This document shows, in pieces, positions 35,201-46,100 of a stretch of 64,000 nt of DNA (its first letter is position 1; each line of letters opens with the position of its first letter). A program made the translations under genes and the position numbers. The DNA comes from Sporolactobacillus shoreicorticis (GTDB lineage Bacteria > Bacillota > Bacilli > Bacillales > Sporolactobacillaceae), in the NCBI RefSeq assembly GCF_024125445.1, contig NZ_JAMXWM010000006.1, positions 1-64,000 of the forward strand, in the 5' to 3' direction. The notes beneath the pieces are model-generated. The model had not been told where the DNA came from. It searched no databases and worked only from the letters and a program-made list of their open reading frames with translations.

Positions 35201-38200
35201 TCAGTCGTTTGAATCTTCCGAGGATTGATCAACTTTGATTTTGTAGGAAACGCTTGTCCCGCGACCGACATCGCTTTGAATCATGAGCTGAGAGCCAAAA
35301 TAGTGTCTGAGTCGTTCGTTAATATTTTTTAGGCCGACGCTGCGACCATGATTCCGTGACAGGATGTTTTTTATCTCTTCTTCATTCATACCGACGCCGT
35401 CGTCTTTTACCGAAATCTCATAAGCATGATCGTGCCGTGTGACCGATAAGATAATCCGCCCGCCTGCCTTTCGCTTGCCAATGCCGTGCTGAACGGCATT
35501 TTCAACAAGTGGTTGAATCATAAGCGGCGGCAGCGGAAAATTAAGGGTCTCGTCGATATCCATGCTGATTTGAATTCGATCTTGAAAACGCATTTTCTCA
35601 ATCTTGAGATACGACTTCACCAGTGCTAGCTCCTTCTTGAATGTACTCATCGCCGATGTATTCTGGAAGTCAAAACTCCCGCGCAGGTAGGCTGCAAACT
35701 GGGCCGTCATTTCACGCGATTTTTCTATATCTTCATAGCTTAGCGCAATGATTGAATTGAGTACGTTATACAGAAAGTGAGGCCGAATCTGTGACTGAAG
35801 GAATGCAATCTCCATATTTGTCGCCTGGTTTGCTACCTGTTTCATCAAGATCAGTCCGCGAACGCGCGCGGAAAACTCGGAAAAATTATAGGGCTTCTGC
35901 AAAATGTCATTAGCGCCTGCCCGGAACGCATAATGCTTGTCATCATTAATAATTGCCGCTGTCAGCATCAGAACAGGTAATTCGATTAAGCTGTACTGTT
36001 CGCGGATTTTTCGGCAAACATCAAATCCAGACATACCCGGCATCATCAGGTCGAGAATGACGAGATCTGGCCTGGCCTGCGACACGCTCGTCAGCGCTTC
36101 GATCCCGTTCTTTACAGCGACGACGTTGTATGGAATATTCTCAAGCATATCAATCAATATTTTGAGATTTTCCAGGTTATCATCGACGATTAAAATGGTT
36201 GGTGCATCAACGAGATGTGACCGATAAGGAGTGACCAAGGGAGGAACGGCTGGATCATCGGTTGAATCTGAATTCCAATGCGCGTTGGGAAGACGGACTG
36301 TTGCCCCGGGTTGGATCGTTTGCGTCTGTTCGAAAATAGGAACGGTGAAATGGAAGGCTGTCCCTGTTCCAACCTCCGAATCAAACCAAATTGTTCCCTT
36401 TTGCAATTCCACAAGTTGTTTGACAATGCTGAGTCCCAGTCCGGCTCCTTCACTTTGGTTAAGTTCATCGCTGCGTACAAATGATTGAAAGATTTTGTTG
36501 CGTTCAGAGGACGGGATGCCGATACCGGTGTCGGAAACCGTGATTTCAACAGTGCGTCCTTTTTGGCAGGCGCTTAATGTGATCTGTCCATGCCGGGTAT
36601 AGTTAACCGCATTTTCTACAAGATTGTTTAAAATTTGTCGAAAACGGTTCTCATCAGCATAAATCAGCGGCAAGTCTGCGGGGATTTCATTGATGATCGT
36701 CAATCCTTTTTTTTCAGCCAGTAGTTTGTAGAATGCAAGCTCTGTCTTCGCGGTCGTCGATACTTCTAATGGAATAAGATTAAGGGCCAGATTTCCCTGC
36801 TTTATTTTTTCCATATCCAGAATATCGTTAACCAAAGCGGACAGCCGATACCCGATCCGTGTGATCATCTGAATTTTGTCCGCTTCCTCACCGATTTTTC
36901 GATCGCGTTTTCCTGCAAGCAGCGTTTGCGCGGTATTAATGATCCCGTTAAGAGGTGTCCGAAACTCATGGGATGTCTTGGCAATAAATTCGTCCTTAAG
37001 TTTGTCATTTTGAATTAATTCCTCGGCTAGAGTTTCACTTCGTTCGAAAGCATTCGAGAATCGCTTGGACATCATGAGTGAGAGCATCAGCAGAAAAATT
37101 AATGAAAAAACAGAGTAAACCGAAAAAAAGTTCTTCGAGCTGTATGAATTAATGGTGGTGATAATCACAAATGTACTCATGGAAAACGTGCCGATAGTCA
37201 GGTAGACGCTTCCCTCCATGTGCTGAATGATCGCAAGGACAAAAATATAAGAAGCGTAGGCGAGTATCGAAACAGCTAAAAATGTGTGAAGATAGTAGGT
37301 CACATAGGACAAGAAATCAAAGGGCAGAGTATCTAAAAATAATGTAAGGAGCGAGAGCGCAATCCCAAGGAGCAGTATCTTTCTGGAAACCAATCTCGGA
37401 TAGGCGTAATAAAGGTACAGAAGTACCGAAATGCCGATGCCGATCGTGCTGATACCTTCAATTGCCGCCAACATGGATAACGAAAGATTAGGAATGAGAA
37501 GGTAAATAATCCGCGCTTGACTGATCCAGGAAATCACCACTGCAAAGAATAGGCAGAATATCGAAAAGAACAGCAGATGAACATCCTTTCTGCGCTGAAA
37601 ATAATAACCGAAAAAGTACAGACTCATAAAAAAGAACGCGACGATCATCAGCATATCGTTAAATAAAGCGAAATCATGACTGCGCGCCATCTTTTCTTGT
37701 GTTCCCAAAATAATCGGTTTGGTAATGCCCTGACCACTACTGCCTATTGCTCTTGAAGTCTGGATCATCAGTTCATTATCACCTTTTCTCAATGGAAAAT
37801 AGGTGACATATGGGCGAAGTGACGCCTGTTGCGGACTGCCCAAAGAAGGCTTGCCGCTTTGTCCGATCAATTGCCCGTTCATAAAAACGCGATTCGAGCT
37901 ATAAATGACTATAGTACGGAGGCCGAATATCTGGCCTCCGCGTTCCGAACGAATGATTAGCCGATACGTGCCTGCCTGTGCTTCAGCACTGTTTTTCGCG
38001 ATCGAATTTCGCGAGTTGTCGGGTACAGGTACCATCATTGAATGCCTGGCCTGTTCATCATGAAGGGTCTTAGGTGTAAGCAGTTGATTCGGATAAAATT
38101 GCCACGTGCCGTTCAGACGGACATTGCCGTTCTTCTCAAAATTCCAGTGACTGAGGTCAATCACACCGTTCTTTGCCGTGGGTCCGCTGACATCGTAAAA

Positions 38201-38278
38201 ATGTGTCCATGATAAAAAAATTAAAAACAGACCGATATAACTTAAGAGGACAGTAATAAAGGCAGATGTGCGGTGCAT
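35201..38278 (-). CDS. Hybrid sensor kinase A: 7TM, HisKA kinase, receiver, LytS-type kinase
   Basis: A 1025-residue paralog of kinase B with the same domain order: anchor (8-27), extracellular sensor (to about 210), seven membrane segments, HisKA with canonical SHEFRTPLNGIINTAQ (His 437), HATPase (ENAVNYTRHGQ, VSDTGIGIPSSER, GAGLGLSIVKQLV), receiver (ILIVDDNLENL, Asp about 743 in LDLMMPGMSG) and LytS-type unit (QIRPHFLYNVLNSI, His 834; ENAVQHGIGKRKAGG). Two kinases in one chain separated by a receiver is an unusual phosphorelay design. AGGAGTGAG precedes the ATG. It is transcribed away from the response regulator at 38467, its likely partner. Confidence 0.88.
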   Translation of the reverse strand: MHRTSAFITVLLSYIGLFLIFLSWTHFYDVSGPTAKNGVIDLSHWNFEKNGNVRLNGTWQFYPNQLLTPKTLHDEQARHSMMVPVPDNSRNSIAKNSAEAQAGTYRLIIRSERGGQIFGLRTIVIYSSNRVFMNGQLIGQSGKPSLGSPQQASLRPYVTYFPLRKGDNELMIQTSRAIGSSGQGITKPIILGTQEKMARSHDFALFNDMLMIVAFFFMSLYFFGYYFQRRKDVHLLFFSIFCLFFAVVISWISQARIIYLLIPNLSLSMLAAIEGISTIGIGISVLLYLYYAYPRLVSRKILLLGIALSLLTLFLDTLPFDFLSYVTYYLHTFLAVSILAYASYIFVLAIIQHMEGSVYLTIGTFSMSTFVIITTINSYSSKNFFSVYSVFSLIFLLMLSLMMSKRFSNAFERSETLAEELIQNDKLKDEFIAKTSHEFRTPLNGIINTAQTLLAGKRDRKIGEEADKIQMITRIGYRLSALVNDILDMEKIKQGNLALNLIPLEVSTTAKTELAFYKLLAEKKGLTIINEIPADLPLIYADENRFRQILNNLVENAVNYTRHGQITLSACQKGRTVEITVSDTGIGIPSSERNKIFQSFVRSDELNQSEGAGLGLSIVKQLVELQKGTIWFDSEVGTGTAFHFTVPIFEQTQTIQPGATVRLPNAHWNSDSTDDPAVPPLVTPYRSHLVDAPTILIVDDNLENLKILIDMLENIPYNVVAVKNGIEALTSVSQARPDLVILDLMMPGMSGFDVCRKIREQYSLIELPVLMLTAAIINDDKHYAFRAGANDILQKPYNFSEFSARVRGLILMKQVANQATNMEIAFLQSQIRPHFLYNVLNSIIALSYEDIEKSREMTAQFAAYLRGSFDFQNTSAMSTFKKELALVKSYLKIEKMRFQDRIQISMDIDETLNFPLPPLMIQPLVENAVQHGIGKRKAGGRIILSVTRHDHAYEISVKDDGVGMNEEEIKNILSRNHGRSVGLKNINERLRHYFGSQLMIQSDVGRGTSVSYKIKVDQSSEDSND

Positions 38279-38370
38279 GGCAGCTCACTCCTGAATTCGT
38301 TCGGATACTTGTCATTCTATCAGTTTGGATTCACAAATTGAATAGCCGCATGGAGATAAAGAGATTAAAT

Positions 38371-38399
38371 TTTTGTACTTTCGCGGCGAGTGGTATAAT
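38371..38399 (+). promoter_or_regulatory. SigA-type extended -10 promoter for the response regulator
   Basis: A perfect TATAAT (38394-38399) is preceded by TG one base upstream (38391-38392). TTTTGT at 38371-38376 gives a weak -35 with 17-base spacing. It lies about 70 bases before the ATG at 38467. Confidence 0.6.
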
Positions 38400-38466
38400 C
38401 AATGTAATGAAAATGTAATAATCGGGAAAATGCCTAATTATAAACCCAATGCAAAGGAGGAAAACA

Positions 38467-39546
38467 ATGAACGCATTTGTCGTTGATGATGAAGAACTCG
38501 CATGCAACCAACTCCGAAAAATGCTGCAGGAGACAGGAACGTTTCAATCGATTCAATCGTTCACCGATCCTGAGCAGGCACTTGATGCGGCTAAGAAGCA
38601 AACCCCTGACGTTGCTTTTTTAGACATAGAGATGCCTGAACTTAATGGAATTGAACTTGCCGAGGCACTTCAAGCAGCGGATGAGCGTATTGATATCATT
38701 TTTACAACCGCCTATGACGAATTTGCGATCAAGGCGTTTGAATTAAATGCGATTGACTACCTGCTGAAGCCAATCATGAAGCCGCGACTGACTAAGGCTG
38801 TGGAGCGTCTGCTGAAAAATCGCGAGAACGTTCAGACCGCGCCACGGCCGCCGCAGACAACATTCGGCATTGAATGTTTTGACAGCCTTAAATTTTATAA
38901 AGTAGAAAACGGTATGAAAACATACATACCGGTTAAATGGCGCACATCACGGGCGCGTGAACTCTATGCGTACCTGCTCAAGGAACATGACCGTTTTGTC
39001 AGTAAAGAATCATTGATTGATTTGCTGTGGACGGGTGTGGATGACGTGAAGGGAACGACGCAGCTGTACACAACGGTTTACCAGATTCGCAAACTCATGG
39101 AAAAGCTGCCGTTCAATCATCACATTATTAAAAATGATATCGGCTATTCGCTCACCTTATCCGGAACAGCCATTGATGTTGAGCGGTGGGAAGAGCAGTT
39201 AACGACACTTCCGCCGCTTGACTTGTCTACATATAAGGCGCATATTCAGTATTTCAAATCTTATCGAAATCATTACTTTAGCGAGTATGGCTATCTGTGG
39301 GCAGAATCCGAGCGCATCAGATTAGCGGAGCTCTGGTTCGAACACGCGTATCGGCTTGCTAAATTCCTGATAAAGGAAAACAAAAAGGCGGAAGCACTGG
39401 ACATCTGTCAGCAGATCAATCAAATTGAACCAGATGACGAGCGAACGATGAAGCTGATTATCAAGCTTTACAATGAAATGGGCAATGTCGACGGCGCCAT
39501 TCGCATGTATGAACGCTACAAAGAAAGCAAAGACGCGATGAACTGA
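38467..39546 (+). CDS. Response regulator: receiver, winged helix and BTAD (SARP type)
   Basis: A 359-residue regulator. Residues 1-120 are a receiver with FVVDDEELACNQL, phosphoacceptor Asp in VAFLDIEMPELNG, TTAYDEFAIKAF and Lys in DYLLKPI. Residues about 150-230 are an OmpR-like winged helix (TSRARELYAYLLKEHDRFVS). Residues 245-355 are a BTAD/TPR domain (EALDICQQINQIEPDDERTM). Such SARP-type regulators activate target promoters after phosphorylation. AAAGGAGG sits six bases before the ATG at 38467. It is divergent from the two hybrid kinases, which probably phosphorylate it, and faces the adhesin genes, which it may control. Confidence 0.88.
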   Translation: MNAFVVDDEELACNQLRKMLQETGTFQSIQSFTDPEQALDAAKKQTPDVAFLDIEMPELNGIELAEALQAADERIDIIFTTAYDEFAIKAFELNAIDYLLKPIMKPRLTKAVERLLKNRENVQTAPRPPQTTFGIECFDSLKFYKVENGMKTYIPVKWRTSRARELYAYLLKEHDRFVSKESLIDLLWTGVDDVKGTTQLYTTVYQIRKLMEKLPFNHHIIKNDIGYSLTLSGTAIDVERWEEQLTTLPPLDLSTYKAHIQYFKSYRNHYFSEYGYLWAESERIRLAELWFEHAYRLAKFLIKENKKAEALDICQQINQIEPDDERTMKLIIKLYNEMGNVDGAIRMYERYKESKDAMN

Positions 39547-39573
39547 TTATCCTAATATTATAGAAGCAATAAG

Positions 39574-39616
39574 AATGCCGCAAAATCCGTGTGAACGGGG
39601 TTTGCGGTATTTTTTC
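39574..39616 (+). terminator. Terminator after the response regulator gene
   Basis: AATGCCGCAAA (39574-39584) pairs with TTTGCGGTATT (39601-39611), one G-U pair, followed by TTTT. Confidence 0.8.
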
Positions 39617-39695
39617 ATACACACGTGCAGCCGAAGCAATGCAACGGTTTGTTAAATGATCTGTAAAAATTGAATCATGATTAAGCAAAACAGTG

Positions 39696-39836
39696 ATGCC
39701 AATGCGCAAATGGGGCTCAGGGGCAGTACCAATGAACGAAACCAAGAATCCTATGCATGAAAAAAGTGAACCCTTGCACGAAACCGAGATGCCAAAGCAC
39801 GAACAGGGCTCAAGGTCAGATTCCTATGTCAATTAA
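39696..39836 (+). repeat. Degenerate 21-base tandem repeat upstream of adhesin 1
   Basis: Units begin CCAATGAACGAAACCAAGA, CCTATGCATGAAAAAAGTG, CCCTTGCACGAAACCGAGA and CCAAAGCACGAACAGGG, spaced 21 bases apart, with one longer unit on each side. Read from the ATG at 39696, the frame gives a heptad of type P-M-H-E-x-x-x over 46 codons without a ribosome site. A similar array follows adhesin 2 at 53.9 kb. Confidence 0.5.
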
Positions 39837-40140
39837 ACAGTATCCTTTGATTTCCGGTCATACGAACGCGAGCAGGCGATATGATGTGACACCAGTCACA
39901 ATTTGTTCAGAAACTGTATAGATTTGGAATTTAAACTAAGGATAAACAAAATTCCGGGGAAACTGCGCCTTTTTTACATAATTTGAGCACAAAAACTGCC
40001 ATGATCAGACATCTTCAGTTCTCTCGGAGGAAATCTTGTACCTGCTTTTTGATGCACTCCGGACTAAAACCGGATTTCTATATTATTCACAGAGATCACT
40101 ACCCAATTCCTACACAGAAAAATCAAGGGAGAGAAGCCAA

Positions 40141-43100
40141 TTGAGAGCAAAGAGACTACCACTCGGATTCAAGAAAACCAAGCACAACAAAGTGCTGAAG
40201 CGGTTGATGATTGTCGCACTGTCACTGTTCGTTGTCTTCAGCCAACTGTCAGTGACGCCGCTGATGGGGAAGGCGAGTGCGGAAGGCACCTTGAATTCAG
40301 ACTCAGGATTTCATTTATCATTAAGCAGTTTCAAAGTAGATGGCAAGTCTGTATCTTTGATAGATACGGACATTAATCAGAATGGAACGGTTGACCTAAC
40401 CTATCATTGGTCGGCCGATGATTCGGTTGCGATTGCCGATGGCGCTGCCTATACATTTTCCATTCCCAGCCAGATCGATGTTGGCGACGGCTTTTCAACT
40501 GATGTATTCGATAGTGCCAATAATGCGACTGTCGGCACCTTTACCGTCGGATCTGACGGAACGGCAAGCATTCAGTTTAACGGCTATTATGCCGATCATC
40601 CGAATTTAAAGAATCGTGCCGGGGACTTGGCGATAAATGTCAGCTTTTCACAAAGCTTAAAAACCGGGACTGTTACACAGACGATTCCTTTCCTCTCCGG
40701 TACATCGTACACGCTCTCGTTTAAACCGAATACGAGCATACCTGATGTCTCTAAGAACGGATCAACAGACCGGGATTTTAACCCATCAAAAATAACTTGG
40801 CAGATGGATGTCAATACGCGCTACCAGACGATCAGCGGAGCTAAAGTGACCGATACCTTGCCCGCGGGTGTGAATTTTGACAAAAGCAATGTGAAGATAT
40901 ACCCGCTGACCGTTAAATTAGACGGGAGCAAAAATGATCCGGAGGATGAAGCTGTGGCTGCTTTGGACAGCAACAAATACACAGTTTCGGATCCGGATCC
41001 GGACGGCCAGTTTGTTATTACCTTTACAGATCCTGCGATTACACAGCCGTACCGCATTGTCTATGAGACGGCAATTCAGGATTCAAAGAAATCCGGTTCG
41101 CCAACTTTTAAAAATGAAGTGACACTCGGCGGAACAGTTGACGGCAGCCCAATTAGTGAGTCAATTAATAAAACAGTTACCGCTCAGTATGCGCCGTTTA
41201 TGACCAAGTCTGCGAACAACAGTTACGATCCGAAAACACAGACGATCACTTGGACGATAAACTATAACTTTAACAACAGTACGGTTGCTTCACCAGTGCT
41301 ACATGATACGGTGACCGGTGACAGCGGTTATGTCGATGGATCGCTTACGGTGAAGCAAGTCACGCCGACCAATGCGTCGGGTGGTTATAAAGATGCAGTC
41401 GATGTTACATCAGCCGCAGATGTCACCAATGTTTCATCCGACAAAAAAACCTTTGACATCACCTTAAACAACGGTCAGCCAACATCCGACGCCTATGTCA
41501 TCACTTATAAGACGCAGGCGGCTGATCCTGATCATGTCGAGCAGAGCGACGTGTCGAATGTCGTGACCAGCAATGGAAAAACATCAAAGACCGTTACAGT
41601 AAAAGTGCACAATGTCGGGATTACAAAGTCGGGATCGATTGATCCGACGAGTAACACAATTAACTGGACGATTGATTTAAACGAGTTAGGCAAAACACTG
41701 TCTGATCAAACTGATTCAACTAAAGGGCCGACGCTGACCGACACATTTGGTGCGGGAGTGACCGGTTTTGATCCATCGTCGGTTGTGATCAAAAGTAAGA
41801 CTGGTGGAGACTCGCTGTTAGCTGATACGGATTATACGGTTATTAAAAATACTAATGGATTCACGATCAATTTTCATCAGGCGATCAGCACCATTGAATA
41901 CCTGTTAACCTATGCAACCAAGTATGACCCGGACAATGATGTATCCAGCTATAATAATAGCTATGAACTGACTTATTCCGACGGATCAAGCAAAACGGAA
42001 ACAGGCGGTATATCTATTGATCCCAGTGATGCTGAACAGTACAATGGCTATAAGACAGGCAAGTACGACGCGGCAGCCAAAACCTTTACATGGGACGCAG
42101 TGATTAATTTTAACAGCACAGCGATGGGAAAAGCGACCGTTACGGATACCTTGGTGCAGAACCCGGATGGCAATGGCGGTTATAATTTAGTAACCACGGG
42201 TGAAGACGGGAAGCCTTTAATTAAAGTCTACAAATTTAATTACAATGCAAATGTTCATTCAAACACTTTTTCTGAATCGTCAAAAGGTGACTTGGTTGAT
42301 CCTGCTGATTACGGCGTGACACCTGCGACAAATGCGCAGGGCGTAACCGGATTTATACTTACATTCAAAAATGCAATCAATGGCCCCTATGTCATTGAGT
42401 ATCAGTCGCAGCCTATCGGCGTCGCTTATAGTAATGGTCAGTATAAAAACGACGTCGTTTTAAAAGATGCAGATATAACGGATGATGAGGGAACAAGCTT
42501 CAGCAAAACAGTCACCATTCCTCACTCACTCGATTATACGGTTAAAGATGGAAAGATGTCAGATGATAAAAACACGGTAAACTGGATCGTGGAAATTAAC
42601 AAGGCACAGTCCGATCTCGGTACAGGTGTTTCGTTGAAGGATCAGTTAAGCATCAATCAGACCTATGATCATGATTCATTTAAACTCTACTCTGCGGTTG
42701 TAGATTCGGAAACAGGCGATCTGACGAAAGGCGGGCAGATACCGGCTAACGACTACTCCTTGTCATTTACACCAACCGCAGACGATGTAGGCGAAAGCTT
42801 CGAGTTGAAATTCACCTCGGGTGAAGATATAAACAAGGCTTATATTTTAACCTATGATCAAAACATTGTCAGAAGCAAAGGACTCACCAATATATCGAAT
42901 AATGCCTTTGTTGAAGGCACCGGCTATACGAGTACCCCTTATAGTGAGCCTGTGAATGTTCGAATTGTATCGGGTTCGGCGACTGGATCCGGGGAAGATG
43001 TCGGCTATGTGTCTGTCGGCGATTATGTGTGGTTTGACAAAGATCGTAATGGTGTTCAGGATGATGACGAAGACGGTATTCCCGGTGTCGTTCTGAAGGT

Positions 43101-46100
43101 AAAACGCTCCGACGGTGAGGCAATTATCATGCCGGACGGGAGCAGTCAAACGTCATTGGAGCAGACAACGGATTCATCTGGGTATTATCAGTTCAAGAAT
43201 TTACCGGCTCTTCCGGGCGGCCAGCATTATATGGTCAGCATTGATGGTAACAATCAAAGTACGAAAAATGCGTTGGACGGTAAAGTGCCGACAACGGAAC
43301 ATCAGGGGGATTCAGCTAAAGATTCATCAACAGACACAGCTGAATCTGGAGATCTAAAGAATGACGGAGATTCCGATCAGACACTGGATTTTGGATTTAA
43401 AGTGCCGTCGGTGTCCGTCGGCGATTATGTTTGGAAAGATACAAACCGTGACGGCATCCAGCAAGACGGCGAGGACGGCATTAATGGTGTCAAACTGAAT
43501 TTAGTTGTGGTTGACGGAAGTGGAGCAACAGTTTCTACTGATGTAAAAACAATTGACGGAGAGAGTGTTGAACCACAGGTAACATCAGAGCATGACGGAA
43601 AAAAAGGATATTATCACTTTGCAGATCTGCCACTGCTTCCAGACGGAGAATATTATCAAACGGTAATTGACAAAAATGATTCCGTAACTGTTGAAGCCTT
43701 AAAAAACTTGATTCCGACGAAAAACAATGCAACGGCTAAAGACAAAGATTCGTCTGAGTGGCTTTCGACAGCAACAGCTCTCAACAATGACGGAGACGAT
43801 GACCCGACTTTGGACTTTGGTTTTGTTGAAAAATCGGTGTCTGTCGGTGACTATGTCTGGAAAGATACGAACCGCGACGGCATCCAGCAGAACGGCGAGG
43901 ACGGCATTAATGGTGTCCGATTGAGCGTGTCAGTTGTGGATGCTGACGGCCAAGTCGTTAAATCAAAATTCACCGATGTTTTTGGCAATGAAGTCGGAAC
44001 GCAGACAACAGCGAAAAACGAGACAACCGGAAAAGATGGCTACTATCTGTTCCCGAATTTGCCGGCACTGCCGAGTGATCAGTACTATCAGGTCACGATC
44101 AATCAGAATCAATCAGCTTCAGCTTTGGCCAACCTAATTCCGACGCTGGCCGGTCAGGGGAATGATAGAAAGAAGGATTCGTCCACATGGTCGGCGACAT
44201 CAGAAGCTTTAACGGAAAATGGAGACGACGATCCGACCCTCGATTTTGGCTTTGTCCAAAAATCGGTTTCCGTTGGTGACTATGTCTGGAAAGACACGAA
44301 CCGTGACGGCATTCAGCAGGACGGCGAATCCGGCATTAATGATGTTCAGGTTCATCTGACACTGGTTGATGCAAACGGAGAGCACCCGGTAACGGATGTA
44401 TTCGGGTACAGTGTGCAACCTCAAAAAACGGGTACTAAAGATGGAAATAAAGGCTACTATCAATTTGTCAATCTGCCGGCACTGCTCCTAGGACAATTGT
44501 ATCGGGTTACGGTTGACGGTGATGCAGATAGTTCTAAAACAGCGCTGAGCAACTTGATCCCGACGCTGGCCGGTCAGGGCGGCAAAACACAAGATTCATC
44601 GTCGAATTTTGCGGATTCCATTTCACTTCCGGATGATCAAGATAATGATCCGACACTGGATTTTGGTTATATAGAAAAATCCGTGTCGGTCGGAGATTAC
44701 ATTTGGCTTGATAAGAACAAAAATGGTATTCAGGATAATAATGAATCTGGAATTGAAAATGTAGTGGTCAACGTTACTGGCCCGGATGGCAAACCAGTAA
44801 TCGATGTCTTCGGCAAAGAAGTCAAGGCAGCAAAGACTGATTCTAAAGGTTATTATGAATTTGATGACTTACCTGCTCTACCTGAAGGTAAGCACTACAC
44901 AGTAACAATTGATCAGAATGCATCGAAGGATGCACTGACCAATCTGATTCCGACGAAAGAAAAAGTAGGAGGGGATTCAGCTAAGGATTCTTCTTCATGG
45001 AAGTCAGAATCAGGAAATTTGATTGAAAACGGAGACAGTGATACTACTTTAGACTTTGGATTTATTCAGAAGTCCGTGTCCGTTGGAGACTACGTCTGGC
45101 TTGATATGAATAAAGATGGTATCCAGAATGATAACGAAAAAGGTATTGAAGGCGTGACGGTTACGATCCAAGGGCCAAACGGACAAGCTGTAAAAGACAA
45201 TGATGGCAAAGAGATCACGGTAACAAAGACCGATAAGGGTGGTCACTACGAATTTACCAATCTGCCATCGCTGCCTGCGGGGCAACACTACACGGTACGT
45301 ATTGACAGAGATGCATCAGAATCGGCACTGACTAATTTGGCTCCGACAAAAGAAAATGGAACAAGCAATAAGGATAAGGACTCCTCAGCATGGACAAGTG
45401 AGTCAAGCAACTTGATTAATGATGGAGATAAAGATCTATCCTTAGACTTTGGGTTTATTGAGAAATCCGTATCTGTCGGAGATTATATCTGGCTTGATAA
45501 AGACAGAAACGGTGTCCAAAATAAAAGTGAATCTGGTATTCCGGGTGTTGTCATAGTTATTACAGGCCCGGATGGAAAACCGGTTACTGATCTGAGTGGT
45601 AAGGTAGTAAAACCGGTCAAGACAGACAGTAAAGGGCATTATGAATTCATTAATCTGCCATCGTTGCCAGAAGGCAAGCATTATATGGTAAGTATTGATA
45701 GAGAAGCTTCAAAAGGTGTTTTGAAAGGTCTGATCCCTGCAAAGGAAAACGGAACAAATGACAAATCAAAAGATTCGTCAACTTGGAAGGCTGAATCAGG
45801 CAACTTGATTAATGACGGCGATAAAGATTTCACTCTCGATTTTGGTTTTGCAGAAGAAACTGTCTCGCTGGTATTAAAAGGCGGCAAGCCTGGTGCCATC
45901 TACAATGTGGTTAATGAAGATGGCCGCATCATCGCTCGCGGCGTCATGGCTGACGAAGAAGGCAACGTTAACTTCAAAGGTCTTGCAAACGGTAAGTATC
46001 ACTTGGTTTTGATCCGCGGTGTTGAAGCGGAAGCACAAACGACCCAAAAACCGAAAACTAAGGCTAAAGCTAAAGAAACGAAAGAACTTCCGATTACTGG

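Noticed and set aside
40036-40140. N-terminal extension of adhesin 1 from TTG 40036
   Set aside because: It has a fair ribosome site, but it would put about 35 residues before an otherwise standard signal peptide. Kept as an alternative only.
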